From an uncultured Eubacterium sp. (GTDB lineage Bacteria; Bacillota; Clostridia; Lachnospirales; Lachnospiraceae): 64,000 bases of DNA. This document shows, piece by piece, positions 33,393-41,157 of the stretch. The notes beneath the pieces were generated by a model that was not told where the DNA came from, made no database searches, and was given only the letters and a program-made list of their open reading frames with translations. The stretch covers positions 21,041 through 85,040 of the forward strand of contig CAMUML010000011.1 of assembly GCA_947089855.1 (NCBI GenBank), in the 5' to 3' direction. The stretch's first letter is position 1; the number at the start of each line of letters is the position of its first letter. The position numbers and the translations under genes are program-made.

Positions 33393-34265
33393 TTAACCTT
33401 TTACGCCGGATACTGCCAGCGACTCAATAATATAGCGCTGGAAGAAGAAGAACAAAAGCAGCGTTGGCAGGATGGCGAGCACAGATGCCGCCATAATCAG
33501 CGGGTAATCGCTGTTGACTGCATAATAGGAGTTAAAGGAACGGATAACAACCTGCAGGGTAAACCATTCTTCATTTTGGATAAAAATAGTCGGTGCAAGG
33601 TAATCGTTCCAGATGCCCATAAACCAAAGGATCAATTGCGTCATCAGCGCACCTTTCATTAATGGAAGGAATATCTTGTAATACATCTTAAAATAGCCGC
33701 AGCCGTCGATTTTCGCTGCTTCTACCAAAGAATCCGGCACACTGGTCAGATTTTGGCGCAGGAAGAAAATAATGCTGACGTTTCCGAATAAGCCTGGAAT
33801 AATTAAAGGCAGCAGGCTGTTGGTCCAGCCCAGTTTGGTAAACATCACATACTGTGGGATCATAACGACTGCAAATGGAATCATCATCGTTGCCAGCAGG
33901 CCGAGGAATATGCCGTTTTTCCCTCGGAACTTTAGTTTGCTGAAGGAAAATGCAGACAGGGAGGAGGTAAATCCGCCGACAATTAACACTGGGACTGCAA
34001 CGATCAGCGTATTGCGCAGGCCCCTTAAAAATTCCGGTTTTGCAAGTACCTCGCTGTATTTTCCGAATTTCCAGGGATTTGGTATCAGGCTAAAATCTGC
34101 GGCAAGGATCTGGTTTTTTGTCATAAACGAACTTAAGATCATATAGATCAGCGGAAAGACCATAACAACCGCCCCAAGCAGCAGTGCCACAAACACAATT
34201 TTGTCAATGGTTTTGCTCTTTTTTGATTTAATTTCCGTACCTTGGCTTTCTTTGTTGTTTGCCAT
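33393..34265 (-). CDS. sugar ABC transporter permease (MalG/AraQ type)
   Basis: The 290-residue protein has six membrane helices and the binding-protein-dependent permease signature EAAKIDGCGYFKMYYKIFLPL, which contacts the ATPase. The N-terminal LGAVVMVFPLIYMILSSFM is typical of MalG/AraQ (CUT1 family). With the permease and binding protein upstream it forms an importer for oligosaccharides. No ATPase gene is adjacent; CUT1 systems in Firmicutes commonly borrow a shared MsmX-like ATPase. It starts 12 bases after the previous gene with an AGGCGG site. The substrate is inferred to be arabino-oligosaccharides from the flanking GH43 and GH51 genes. Confidence 0.93.
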   Translation of the reverse strand: MANNKESQGTEIKSKKSKTIDKIVFVALLLGAVVMVFPLIYMILSSFMTKNQILAADFSLIPNPWKFGKYSEVLAKPEFLRGLRNTLIVAVPVLIVGGFTSSLSAFSFSKLKFRGKNGIFLGLLATMMIPFAVVMIPQYVMFTKLGWTNSLLPLIIPGLFGNVSIIFFLRQNLTSVPDSLVEAAKIDGCGYFKMYYKIFLPLMKGALMTQLILWFMGIWNDYLAPTIFIQNEEWFTLQVVIRSFNSYYAVNSDYPLIMAASVLAILPTLLLFFFFQRYIIESLAVSGVKG

Positions 34266-34277
34266 TTTTTCCGCCTC

Positions 34278-35201
34278 CTATTCCATTGTCTTAACCCATT
34301 TCTCCTGGCCTTTAAAGTTTAGCGCCGTGACGATAAAGATAAAGATAGCCAGAATAAATGCCATTGCGGAACCATAACCCATTTGGTTGCTGCCAAATGC
34401 CTTGTCGTACAGGTAAAATACTACGGTTGCCGCACTGTAATTTAACCCGCCGCTCGGAACCATAACCAGGACTTCTACGAATACCTGGAAACCTCCGATC
34501 AGGCCGGTGATCAGCAGGTAAAATGTAACTGGCGAAACAAGCGGGACAGTGATGTAACGGAACAGGTTCCATCCGCTTGCGCCGTCAATTTTTGCAGCTT
34601 CATATAAATCTCTCGGTATTCCTTGCAGGCCCGACAGATATAAGATAATGGAAGAACCCAGCCCTTTCCATACCATAAAGATGATCATGGATATTTTTAC
34701 CCAGAATTCATCGCCCAGCCAGTTTGGCCCGTGGGTTCCGGAAACCAGTTTGATAATACTGTTTAAAAGGCCGTAATCATAGTTGAATACCCACATCCAC
34801 AGGATCGCTACTGCGACCAGGGAAGATACAACCGGTACATAATACAGGGTCCGCAGGAATTTGATGCCGCGGATCTTACGGTTCATGCCTACGGCGATTA
34901 CAAGTCCAAAGACCATCCCAACTGGAATGCCGACCATGTAGATAATGGTATTTAACAACACCTTCCAGAATTTGTCGTCACCCAGCAATTTTATATAATT
35001 CCGAAAGCCGACGAAGTTATCCATCATGGAATTCATGCCGTTCCATTTCGTTAAGCTGGTAATAAATGCGAAAACGATTGGAAATGCCATAAATATTAGG
35101 AACCCAATAAACGCTGGAGATACAAAGGCCAGCCCCCAACAGTGTTCTTTGAATTGGGCTTTGTTCATTTTTTTCTTTGTTGCTGCATTGCCTCCACTCA
35201 T
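34278..35201 (-). CDS. sugar ABC transporter permease (MalF/AraP type)
   Basis: This 307-residue protein has six helices, the first after a basic N-terminus, and the signature YEAAKIDGASGWNLFRYITV for ATPase coupling. The typical segments SPAFIGFLIFMAFPIVFAF and LYYVPVVSSLVAVAILW place it in the MalF/AraP/UgpA group of CUT1 importers. It is the second gene of the importer operon and starts with a GGGAGGTAACTG site, following a strong intergenic hairpin behind the binding protein gene. It partners with the downstream permease. Confidence 0.93.
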   Translation of the reverse strand: MSGGNAATKKKMNKAQFKEHCWGLAFVSPAFIGFLIFMAFPIVFAFITSLTKWNGMNSMMDNFVGFRNYIKLLGDDKFWKVLLNTIIYMVGIPVGMVFGLVIAVGMNRKIRGIKFLRTLYYVPVVSSLVAVAILWMWVFNYDYGLLNSIIKLVSGTHGPNWLGDEFWVKISMIIFMVWKGLGSSIILYLSGLQGIPRDLYEAAKIDGASGWNLFRYITVPLVSPVTFYLLITGLIGGFQVFVEVLVMVPSGGLNYSAATVVFYLYDKAFGSNQMGYGSAMAFILAIFIFIVTALNFKGQEKWVKTME

Positions 35202-35218
35202 ACAGTTACCTCCCTATG

Positions 35219-35255
35219 AGAAGCGGCCAGGCCTTCTCATCCGCTGGCCGCTTCT
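35219..35255 (-). repeat. 12 bp perfect stem-loop between binding protein and permease genes
   Basis: AGAAGCGGCCAG (35219-35230) pairs with CTGGCCGCTTCT (35244-35255). There is no T-run. Such hairpins behind the binding protein gene are known to protect the upstream mRNA and keep binding protein levels above permease levels; that role is inferred. Confidence 0.7.
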
Positions 35256-35267
35256 GTGTTAAACCTG

Positions 35268-36689
35268 CTATTCCACACTTTCCCAGGCGGTGTCAAGCGC
35301 TTCCTGCATCTGTGGCTGGTATTCTTCGATAAATTCATCCACAGTCATATTTCCGTTCTTGACATTGTCCACATTTTTCCAGAATACATCAAACCATTCT
35401 GCATTCGGTGTATAAGTGCTTTCCTGGAACCGTCCTTCATATTTGTCTGTGCCTTCAAGATAATTAAAGAACACGTCTACAGATTTAGGGAATGGAAGGG
35501 TGCCATCTTCAATGGATTTTACAAAATCTCCTTCTGCCAGGCTCTTTAAGTTTGGAAGCTGGATAGACTGCCCGCCTACAATGCCGGAAAGTTCCTTTTG
35601 CCCGTCTTCGTTTGCACACAGGTAGGATACCAGCTGCGCTGCCTCTTTTTTGTTTTCACTCTGTGCAGATACGCAAAAACCTACGGTGCCGAGCCAGGTC
35701 ATGCTCTTTCCGGTAGAAAGCGTCGGATATGCACATAAATCCCATTCAAATGGGAACGTCTCTTTATCCATAAAAGCTGCTACATCCCAGGTTCCGCATG
35801 CATAAAATGCTTCCTGGCCTGCCAGCCATCTTTGGTATACGCCTAAGGATGCATCCTGTTCCACAGTTGGCGTTACTTTATGTTCTAAGGTGAGGTCTAC
35901 ATATTTTTGGAATGCTTCTTTAAATTCTGGTGTGTCGATCGTTACGGTTTTATAATCATCCGATAGGAAAGAAGCGCCATTAGACCAAATGTACTGCTGG
36001 ATCATAAACTGGTTTGCAGCACCGCACCCCCATTGGTCGATTTCGCCGTCCCCATCGGTATCCTTGGTAAATTTCTTGCACACATCTACAAATTCGTCAT
36101 AGGTATAAGGATTTTCCGGGTCTGGATATGGTATATTTTCTTTGTCAAAAAGCTCTTTATTATAAGCATAGGCAAATACAGAAGCGTCTTTTGGGAGTGC
36201 ATACAGGTCGCCTGTGCCAACTTTTTCCCCGTCATAACGGTAACTGTTTAATGCTTCCTGGGCCACCAGATCATCTGTTGTAATGTCCAACTCATCTAAG
36301 ATCGGCTGCAAATTTTCGATATACCCGTTTTCTACATACTGCTGTACGGATTCTGGCCCTACATAAAAAATATCTGGCAGTTCTTTTGCGGTCATCATAC
36401 CGGTCAGTGTTTTGGAATATTCTTCCTGTGTTGTGATCTGTACATCAACCTTTTCAATCGTGTCGGAATTGTCTTCTTTCCATTTTTCGATCATGCTTTT
36501 GTAGATTGGCGATTCATGGTCGTTTGCGAAAATGAAAACGGACAGGCTTTTTTTGCCGCCCCCTCCGCCGCCTCCATCGCCATCCGCAGATGTGCCGCTG
36601 CCTCCATCGCCGCTGCCGCACCCTGTTAGGATGGTTCCTGCTGCAAGTACTGCAGACAATATTATTGTTCGCACCTTCTTCGTCATCAT
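35268..36689 (-). CDS. extracellular sugar-binding lipoprotein of an ABC importer
   Basis: The 473-residue protein has a lipoprotein signal (TIILSAVLAAGTILTGC, lipobox LTGC, Cys24), a flexible Gly/Ser/Asp linker and then a family 1 extracellular solute-binding domain (LSVFIFANDHESPIYKSM, ALPKDASVFAYAYNKELFD, WLAGQEAFYACGTWDVAAF). It captures the oligosaccharide outside the cell for the two permeases downstream. The glycine run in the linker is encoded by a low-complexity stretch near 36545-36610. Start ATG 36689 is 8 bases from AGGAGG. Transcription starts from a strong promoter at 36758-36786. Substrate class is inferred from neighbouring arabinan enzymes. Confidence 0.93.
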   Translation of the reverse strand: MMTKKVRTIILSAVLAAGTILTGCGSGDGGSGTSADGDGGGGGGGKKSLSVFIFANDHESPIYKSMIEKWKEDNSDTIEKVDVQITTQEEYSKTLTGMMTAKELPDIFYVGPESVQQYVENGYIENLQPILDELDITTDDLVAQEALNSYRYDGEKVGTGDLYALPKDASVFAYAYNKELFDKENIPYPDPENPYTYDEFVDVCKKFTKDTDGDGEIDQWGCGAANQFMIQQYIWSNGASFLSDDYKTVTIDTPEFKEAFQKYVDLTLEHKVTPTVEQDASLGVYQRWLAGQEAFYACGTWDVAAFMDKETFPFEWDLCAYPTLSTGKSMTWLGTVGFCVSAQSENKKEAAQLVSYLCANEDGQKELSGIVGGQSIQLPNLKSLAEGDFVKSIEDGTLPFPKSVDVFFNYLEGTDKYEGRFQESTYTPNAEWFDVFWKNVDNVKNGNMTVDEFIEEYQPQMQEALDTAWESVE

Positions 36690-36757
36690 GTTACAGTCCT
36701 CCTTTTTTAATCTTTTGCAGCTCTTATGTATAAATGCCGTTCATTAGAGCTGGATTT

Positions 36758-36786
36758 ATCATAGCACAATGATTTAGAAAAAGCAA
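36758..36786 (-). promoter_or_regulatory. promoter of the arabino-oligosaccharide importer operon
   Basis: On the minus strand TTGCTT (complement of 36781-36786), 17 bases and TATGAT (complement of 36758-36763) with TGn extension. A TTTTAGATATTT site (36792-36803) lies immediately upstream of the -35. Confidence 0.75.
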
Positions 36787-36791
36787 TATTA

Positions 36792-36803
36792 TTTTAGATA
36801 TTT
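36792..36803. promoter_or_regulatory. putative operator upstream of the importer promoter
   Basis: TTTTAGATATTT is the exact reverse complement of the 12 base site in the regulator promoter (33254-33265). Its place about 6 bases upstream of the -35 element would fit an activator or a looping repressor. Confidence 0.5.
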
Positions 36804-36870
36804 GTAACATATGATAGAAAGACTGCATAAAATGTTCAACGTTTTTTTTTTTTTTTGTGTATAATGCATA

Positions 36871-36915
36871 AAAAAGTTTTTTATTTTTAGAATAATCTAA
36901 AATAAAAAACTTTTT
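36871..36915 (-). terminator. A/T-rich terminator after the intracellular GH43 gene
   Basis: A 20 bp A/T-rich stem (36871-36891 with 36896-36915, one bulge) closes on the loop ATAA and is followed on the minus strand by TTTTTT. Its tip TTTTAGA/TCTAAAA resembles the operator motif of the cluster. A run of 16 T (36842-36857) lies next to it. Confidence 0.65.
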
Positions 36916-36937
36916 ACAAACACTTCTATATTATTTT

Positions 36938-37927
36938 TTAGCCTAAAATAGAAAGCGGGTTTTTTTTATAGGAAAATACTGGGAACCCTCTGTCGTCGTA
37001 TTCCATGCGCATAAGCATCGTATGCCGGTTGGGGTCATAAAGCGGGTTGCCAAGCACTTCGTCATAGGGCCTTGCATGGTAGATGCAAAGGTCGGTGGTG
37101 CCGTCGTCTGCTTTTACAAAACAATTATGCCCCGGGCCGTAAATACCTTTCTGGGAATCGGAACGCAGTACCGGGTAGCGCAGTTTTGTCCACGAGCGTG
37201 GGTCTAATAGGTCGGCGTCCTTATCTGCATATAGCATCCCGATACAATAGTCAATGCCGGTTTCGCTGGCCGAAAAGGTCAGGAACAGCTTATCGCCATG
37301 TTCCAGTATATCAGGGCCTTCATTGACCCAAAAGCCGATCCGCTCCCAGTCATAATCTGGGGTCGTTAACAGTACTTGGGCGGTGGCCAGCTTGACCGGG
37401 GATTCCATCCGGGCAATATAAAGGTTGGATATTTGCTTGCCTACACCGGTTTTTTCTGCCCAGATATAGTAATATTGGCCGTGATGCCGGTAGACTGTGG
37501 CATCAAGGGAAAAAGAGTGGAACGAAAACGGGTCATTGTCCGCTGCCTGTATCATACCCATTTCGGCCCAAGCGTCCGACATTGGGTCGCTGCCCATGCA
37601 TTTTAACACATAGGGCCGGATTTCCCATTCGTCATCTTTATCGCCAGCCGCGTAATAGATATACCATTCCCCATCCAGGCAGTGGATTTCCGGCGCCCAA
37701 ATATGCAGGCTCTGCGGGCCGCTTTCGTGCTTGCGCCATAAAGTGCGTTCGCTCGCGCTGGCAAGCCCTGCCAGTGTATCGGCCTTCCTTAAGACAATAC
37801 GGTCATATTCCGGGACAGATGCGGTAAAATAATAGCTGCCGTCTGGATTTTGGCAGATAAAAGGGTCTGCACGCTGTTCAATAAATGGCTGGTTGTATTC
37901 TGTGTAGCTGTAGTTTGTCTGATTCAT
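36938..37927 (-). CDS. cytoplasmic GH43 glycosidase, probable exo-alpha-L-arabinofuranosidase or arabinanase
   Basis: This 329-residue protein is a single GH43 propeller without signal peptide. The catalytic base Asp lies in QRADPFICQ, the pKa-modulating Asp in FSLDATVYR and the general acid Glu in WVNEGPDIL. HIWAPEIHCLDGEWYIYYAA and YGPGHNCFVKADDG are typical of the family members that act on alpha-L-arabinofuranosides. It would process imported arabino-oligosaccharides together with the GH51 enzyme. The ATG at 37927 follows AAAGGAG; the frame upstream lacks a site. It has its own promoter region with a palindromic operator candidate and is the most upstream gene of the cluster. Exact substrate is uncertain (arabinan, arabinoxylan). 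Confidence 0.88.
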   Translation of the reverse strand: MNQTNYSYTEYNQPFIEQRADPFICQNPDGSYYFTASVPEYDRIVLRKADTLAGLASASERTLWRKHESGPQSLHIWAPEIHCLDGEWYIYYAAGDKDDEWEIRPYVLKCMGSDPMSDAWAEMGMIQAADNDPFSFHSFSLDATVYRHHGQYYYIWAEKTGVGKQISNLYIARMESPVKLATAQVLLTTPDYDWERIGFWVNEGPDILEHGDKLFLTFSASETGIDYCIGMLYADKDADLLDPRSWTKLRYPVLRSDSQKGIYGPGHNCFVKADDGTTDLCIYHARPYDEVLGNPLYDPNRHTMLMRMEYDDRGFPVFSYKKNPLSILG

Positions 37928-37972
37928 AAAAACTCCTTTATTTGCTGTTGCTGATTTTAAGGTTCGCCCTAG

Positions 37973-37999
37973 TTTATAACATTTTCCTTTTGGATTCAA
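37973..37999 (-). promoter_or_regulatory. candidate promoter of the intracellular GH43 gene
   Basis: On the minus strand TTGAAT (complement of 37994-37999), 15 bases and TATAAA (complement of 37973-37978) with a TGn extension. The spacer is short. Confidence 0.4.
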
Positions 38000-38009
38000 T
38001 GAGTATTTT

Positions 38010-38026
38010 ATATTTTAGTAAAATAT
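38010..38026. promoter_or_regulatory. palindromic operator candidate upstream of GH43
   Basis: ATATTTTA-G-TAAAATAT is a perfect 8 bp palindrome around one base, 11 bases upstream of the -35 of the GH43 gene. A TTCTAAAATTT half-site follows at 38036-38046. The motif resembles the TCTAAAA sites at the importer and regulator promoters. Confidence 0.5.
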
Positions 38027-38131
38027 TACATATTTTTCTAAAATTTTTGGCTAAGATTACGTATAGAACAAATAGGGTAGCGGGATTATAATAGGACAAA
38101 ATATTCCATTTTGGACAGAAGGGGTGGAAAC

Positions 38132-38785
38132 ATGTATTTTTTTTCAGTGGACGGGCCGCTGTGGCGGTTTTTTAATTTGGTTTATAACCTGGTGCTGCTG
38201 CATGTGCTGTGGGTCGTTTATAGTATTCCGCTGGTTACAGTGGGGGCTTCAACGACTGCGTTATATTATGCATGCATGAAAATGATTCGGACAAAAGAAG
38301 GGTATGTACACCGGAATTTTCACCGTTCGTTTAAACAGAATTTTAGGCAGGCTACGGTTATTTGGATGGTTATGGCGGCTGTGCTGTTTTTATTCCTGGT
38401 TGACTTTAGATACGGGGGCTACCTTGGGGGTACGGCTGGGAAAATAATGGTTGCAGCGTGTTCGGTTTTTCTGGTTCCGACGGTATTTACCTGCATGTAT
38501 ATTTTCCCAGTACAGGCAAAGTTTGAGAACCGTATTTGGGAAAATTTTAAAATAGCGCTTTTACTGCCGTTCCGGCATTTTTTGTGTTCGCTGCTGTTAT
38601 GTTTTATAATGGCGACCTTTGTGCTGCTGACAGTGGCGTTTGTGCCGTTTATTATGCTGCTTTTTTGTTGCGGGGCAGGGCTATATGCTTATCTCACTTC
38701 TAATGTTTTTATTTTTATTTTCCGTAAGTACCTGCCGGATGAACTGGAGGATGACCTGGAGCGGTCCGGGGAGCGGTTTTTGTAA
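38132..38785 (+). CDS. YesL family (DUF624) membrane protein
   Basis: The 217-residue protein has five or six hydrophobic helices and the YesL/DUF624 pattern: the N-terminal GPLWRFFNLVYNLVLLHVLW, then VYSIPLVTVGASTTALYYAC. YesL proteins accompany sugar ABC importers and polysaccharide-degradation clusters in Bacilli and Clostridia; their function is unknown but a chaperone or accessory role for the transporter is often supposed. The ATG at 38132 follows AAGGGGTGG; an upstream in-frame TTG is less likely. It is divergent from the GH43 gene and shares its 200 base regulatory region, with TATAAT at 38087-38092 as a possible -10. Confidence 0.85.
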   Translation: MYFFSVDGPLWRFFNLVYNLVLLHVLWVVYSIPLVTVGASTTALYYACMKMIRTKEGYVHRNFHRSFKQNFRQATVIWMVMAAVLFLFLVDFRYGGYLGGTAGKIMVAACSVFLVPTVFTCMYIFPVQAKFENRIWENFKIALLLPFRHFLCSLLLCFIMATFVLLTVAFVPFIMLLFCCGAGLYAYLTSNVFIFIFRKYLPDELEDDLERSGERFL

Positions 38786-38901
38786 AGGGGGAGCGGTTTT
38801 TAGCTAAGGAGCTTGAAAAGCCGCAGCATCTATGTTAGACTGGAAACCAGCAGGCGGCCCTGCGTAATGCTGCAAGAAGAATGAAAAAGGGGTGATGCTG
38901 T

Positions 38902-40479
38902 TTGAACCAGAAATTAAGGGAAAAAATAATGGAGTCTTTATCCGCAGTACTGCCGATTACAGGCATTGTATTGCTTTTAAGCATCCTGCTGGTGCCGTTA
39001 AAGTTAAGTACAATGTTTATGTTTATGACAGGGGCGGTAATGCTGGTGGCAGGCATGGGGTTTTTCCAGTTAGGGGCAGAAATGTCTATGACGCCTCTTG
39101 GCGAAGGGATTGGCGTGCAGATTTCAAAGACGCGGTTTATTGCTGTTATTTTGGCTATTGGGTTTGCGATGGGGATGATTATTACGATTTCCGAGCCAGA
39201 CCTGCAGGTATTGGCAGAGCAGGTGCCGTCGATTCCAAATATGACGCTGATCCTTACGGTTGCAGTTGGCGTTGGGATTTTTCTTGCGATGGCAATTTTC
39301 CGTATTTTGTTCCAGATAAATCTTTCTACTATATTAATTGTGTGTTATATAGCATTGATCGGTATTTCGTTTTTGGTTCCCAAAGAGTTTATGGCAGTTG
39401 CATTTGACTCAGGCGGTGTTACAACCGGCCCTATGACGGTTCCATTTATTATGGCTATGGGCGTCGGCCTGGCATCGGTCAGGGGCGATAAGAATGCGTC
39501 GAGCGACAGTTTCGGGCTGGTTGCGCTTTCCAGTGTCGGCCCGGTGCTTGCGGTTATGATCTTAGGGTGCTTTTACAATCCGACGCAGGCTGCGTATGCG
39601 ACGTACCAGGTGGCGGATGTGGTAACGACCAGGGATTTGCTGTGGGAGTTTTTGACGAGTATGCCGCCGTATGTAAAAGAGGTTATGGTTTCGCTTGTGC
39701 CGGTTGTCGCGGTATTTGCAGTGTTCCAGCTGTTGAGCCGCCGTTATCAGGATTGGCAGGTAAAGCGTATTGTGGTCGGTTTTGCATATACATACCTTGG
39801 GCTTGTGCTTTTTTTATGCGGCGTGAATGTCGGGTTTGCCCCAATCGGCTCTTTATTGGGCAGTGAAATTGCTTCGGCAGGCTGGCGGTGGCTTTTGGTG
39901 CCGATCGGTATGCTGATTGGCTATTATATTGTAAAGGCAGAACCGGCCATCCAGGTGCTGAACCATCAGGTAGAAAGCGTAACAAACGGCGCGGTTTCTG
40001 CAAAGGCAATGAACCAGTGTATGTCGGTGGGCGTTTCGGTCAGCGTGGGCCTTGCCATGCTGCGTGTGCTGACAGGGCTGCCGATTTACTGGATCGTAAT
40101 ACCCGGCTATGTGATTGCACTGGTGCTTTCGCGGTTTGTGCCGAAGATGTTTGTCGGTATTGCGTTTGACTCCGGCGGCGTGGCCAGCGGGCCTATGACT
40201 TCCACGTTCCTGCTGCCGTTAAGTATTGGCGCATGTGATGCGCTGGGCGGCAATATGATGACCGATGCGTTTGGTGTAGTGGCATTGGTTGCACTGACGC
40301 CTTTGATCGCGATCCAGTTGATGGGTATCCAGTATCAGATTGTGCTAAAGAAGGGCAAAGGTGCCGCACAGGGCGTACAGGATGTGGGCGGTATAGAAGA
40401 GCCTGCATTTGCAGCTGGCTTTATGGATGATGAGATATTTGACTTTGATGAGGAGGATGAAGATGACGGACAATCATAA
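38902..40479 (+). CDS. DUF1538 family multi-pass membrane protein
   Basis: The 525-residue protein has about 12-14 membrane helices in two similar halves. Each half contains the family signature: AVAFDSGGVTTGPMTVPFIM in the first and GIAFDSGGVASGPMTSTFLL in the second, and each half continues with a D-A/S-FG motif (SSDSFGLVAL, MTDAFGVVAL). DUF1538 proteins have no established function; the inverted or tandem duplication, signature loops and membrane topology are those expected of a transporter. The start is TTG at 38902, 8 bases after an AAGGGGTGAT site. The C-terminus is very acidic (DDEIFDFDEEDEDDG). It overlaps the start of the PII-like gene by 17 bases. Confidence 0.88.
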   Translation: MNQKLREKIMESLSAVLPITGIVLLLSILLVPLKLSTMFMFMTGAVMLVAGMGFFQLGAEMSMTPLGEGIGVQISKTRFIAVILAIGFAMGMIITISEPDLQVLAEQVPSIPNMTLILTVAVGVGIFLAMAIFRILFQINLSTILIVCYIALIGISFLVPKEFMAVAFDSGGVTTGPMTVPFIMAMGVGLASVRGDKNASSDSFGLVALSSVGPVLAVMILGCFYNPTQAAYATYQVADVVTTRDLLWEFLTSMPPYVKEVMVSLVPVVAVFAVFQLLSRRYQDWQVKRIVVGFAYTYLGLVLFLCGVNVGFAPIGSLLGSEIASAGWRWLLVPIGMLIGYYIVKAEPAIQVLNHQVESVTNGAVSAKAMNQCMSVGVSVSVGLAMLRVLTGLPIYWIVIPGYVIALVLSRFVPKMFVGIAFDSGGVASGPMTSTFLLPLSIGACDALGGNMMTDAFGVVALVALTPLIAIQLMGIQYQIVLKKGKGAAQGVQDVGGIEEPAFAAGFMDDEIFDFDEEDEDDGQS

Positions 40480-41155
40480 GAAACAGGGGTTTCAGCTGCT
40501 GTTTCTCATTGCAACGCCAAAGCTGGTACACAAGGCGGTGGATGTATGGAAGGCACAGAAGGTGCCGGTGCAGTATATTATGCATGCACAGGGTACCGCT
40601 TCCAGCCAGATTATGGATATGCTTGGGCTGGGCGGGGTGGAAAAAGACCTGCTGTTAGGTATCTTGCCGCGGCCGTTTGCAGGGCAGATGTTAAAAAAGC
40701 TGCGCCATAGGCTTCATCTTGGGATGCCCAACACCGGTATCGCTTTTACCGTTACAATGTCAGGCTGCAGCAGCCATGTGATCCGGCTGATGGAACCCTT
40801 GCAGGCGCAAGAGGATGGGGACGTTAGAAAGGATGAATGGGAACATATGGAAAATGAATATTGTGCCATTATGGCAATGGTCAACCAGGGTTTTAGCGAA
40901 GAAGTAATGAATGTGGCAAGGCCAATGGGCGCTTCCGGCGGTACCGTATTCCACAGCAGGCGTATCGGAAGCGAAGAGGCGATGAAGTTTTGGGGCATCA
41001 GCATCCAGCAGGAACGGGAGGTGGTGCTTATCCTTGCTACCAAAGAGGATAAAAAAGAAATTATGAAAGCAATCAGCGGCAGGTGCGGCATGAAAAGCGA
41101 AGCACAGGGGATTGTATTGTCGCTGCCGGTAGATGAAATAATTGGTTTGGGGTAA
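40463..41155 (+). CDS. tandem PII-like (P-II family) regulatory protein paired with DUF1538
   Basis: The 230-residue protein looks like two PII/GlnB-like ferredoxin folds in tandem: FQLLFLIATPKLVHKAVDVW and GTASSQIMDMLGLGGVEKDL in the first, and a second half with NQGFSEEVMNVARPMGASGG, TVFHSRRIG and a short VVLILATKEDKKEIM. The segment RPMGASGGTVFHSR resembles the phosphate-binding T-loop/B-loop region of PII proteins. The ATG at 40463 is 6 bases from AGGAGG and lies inside the end of the DUF1538 gene, so translation is coupled. By analogy to GlnK-AmtB, it may gate the membrane protein in response to a nucleotide or other ligand; that is inference. The family usually co-occurs with DUF1538. 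Confidence 0.75.
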   Translation: MTDNHKKQGFQLLFLIATPKLVHKAVDVWKAQKVPVQYIMHAQGTASSQIMDMLGLGGVEKDLLLGILPRPFAGQMLKKLRHRLHLGMPNTGIAFTVTMSGCSSHVIRLMEPLQAQEDGDVRKDEWEHMENEYCAIMAMVNQGFSEEVMNVARPMGASGGTVFHSRRIGSEEAMKFWGISIQQEREVVLILATKEDKKEIMKAISGRCGMKSEAQGIVLSLPVDEIIGLG

Positions 41156-41157
41156 TC

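Noticed and set aside
36842-36857. T16 tract as phase-variable switch of the importer operon
   Set aside because: It lies more than 50 bases upstream of the importer promoter and behind a terminator, so slippage would not alter a coding frame or the promoter spacing.
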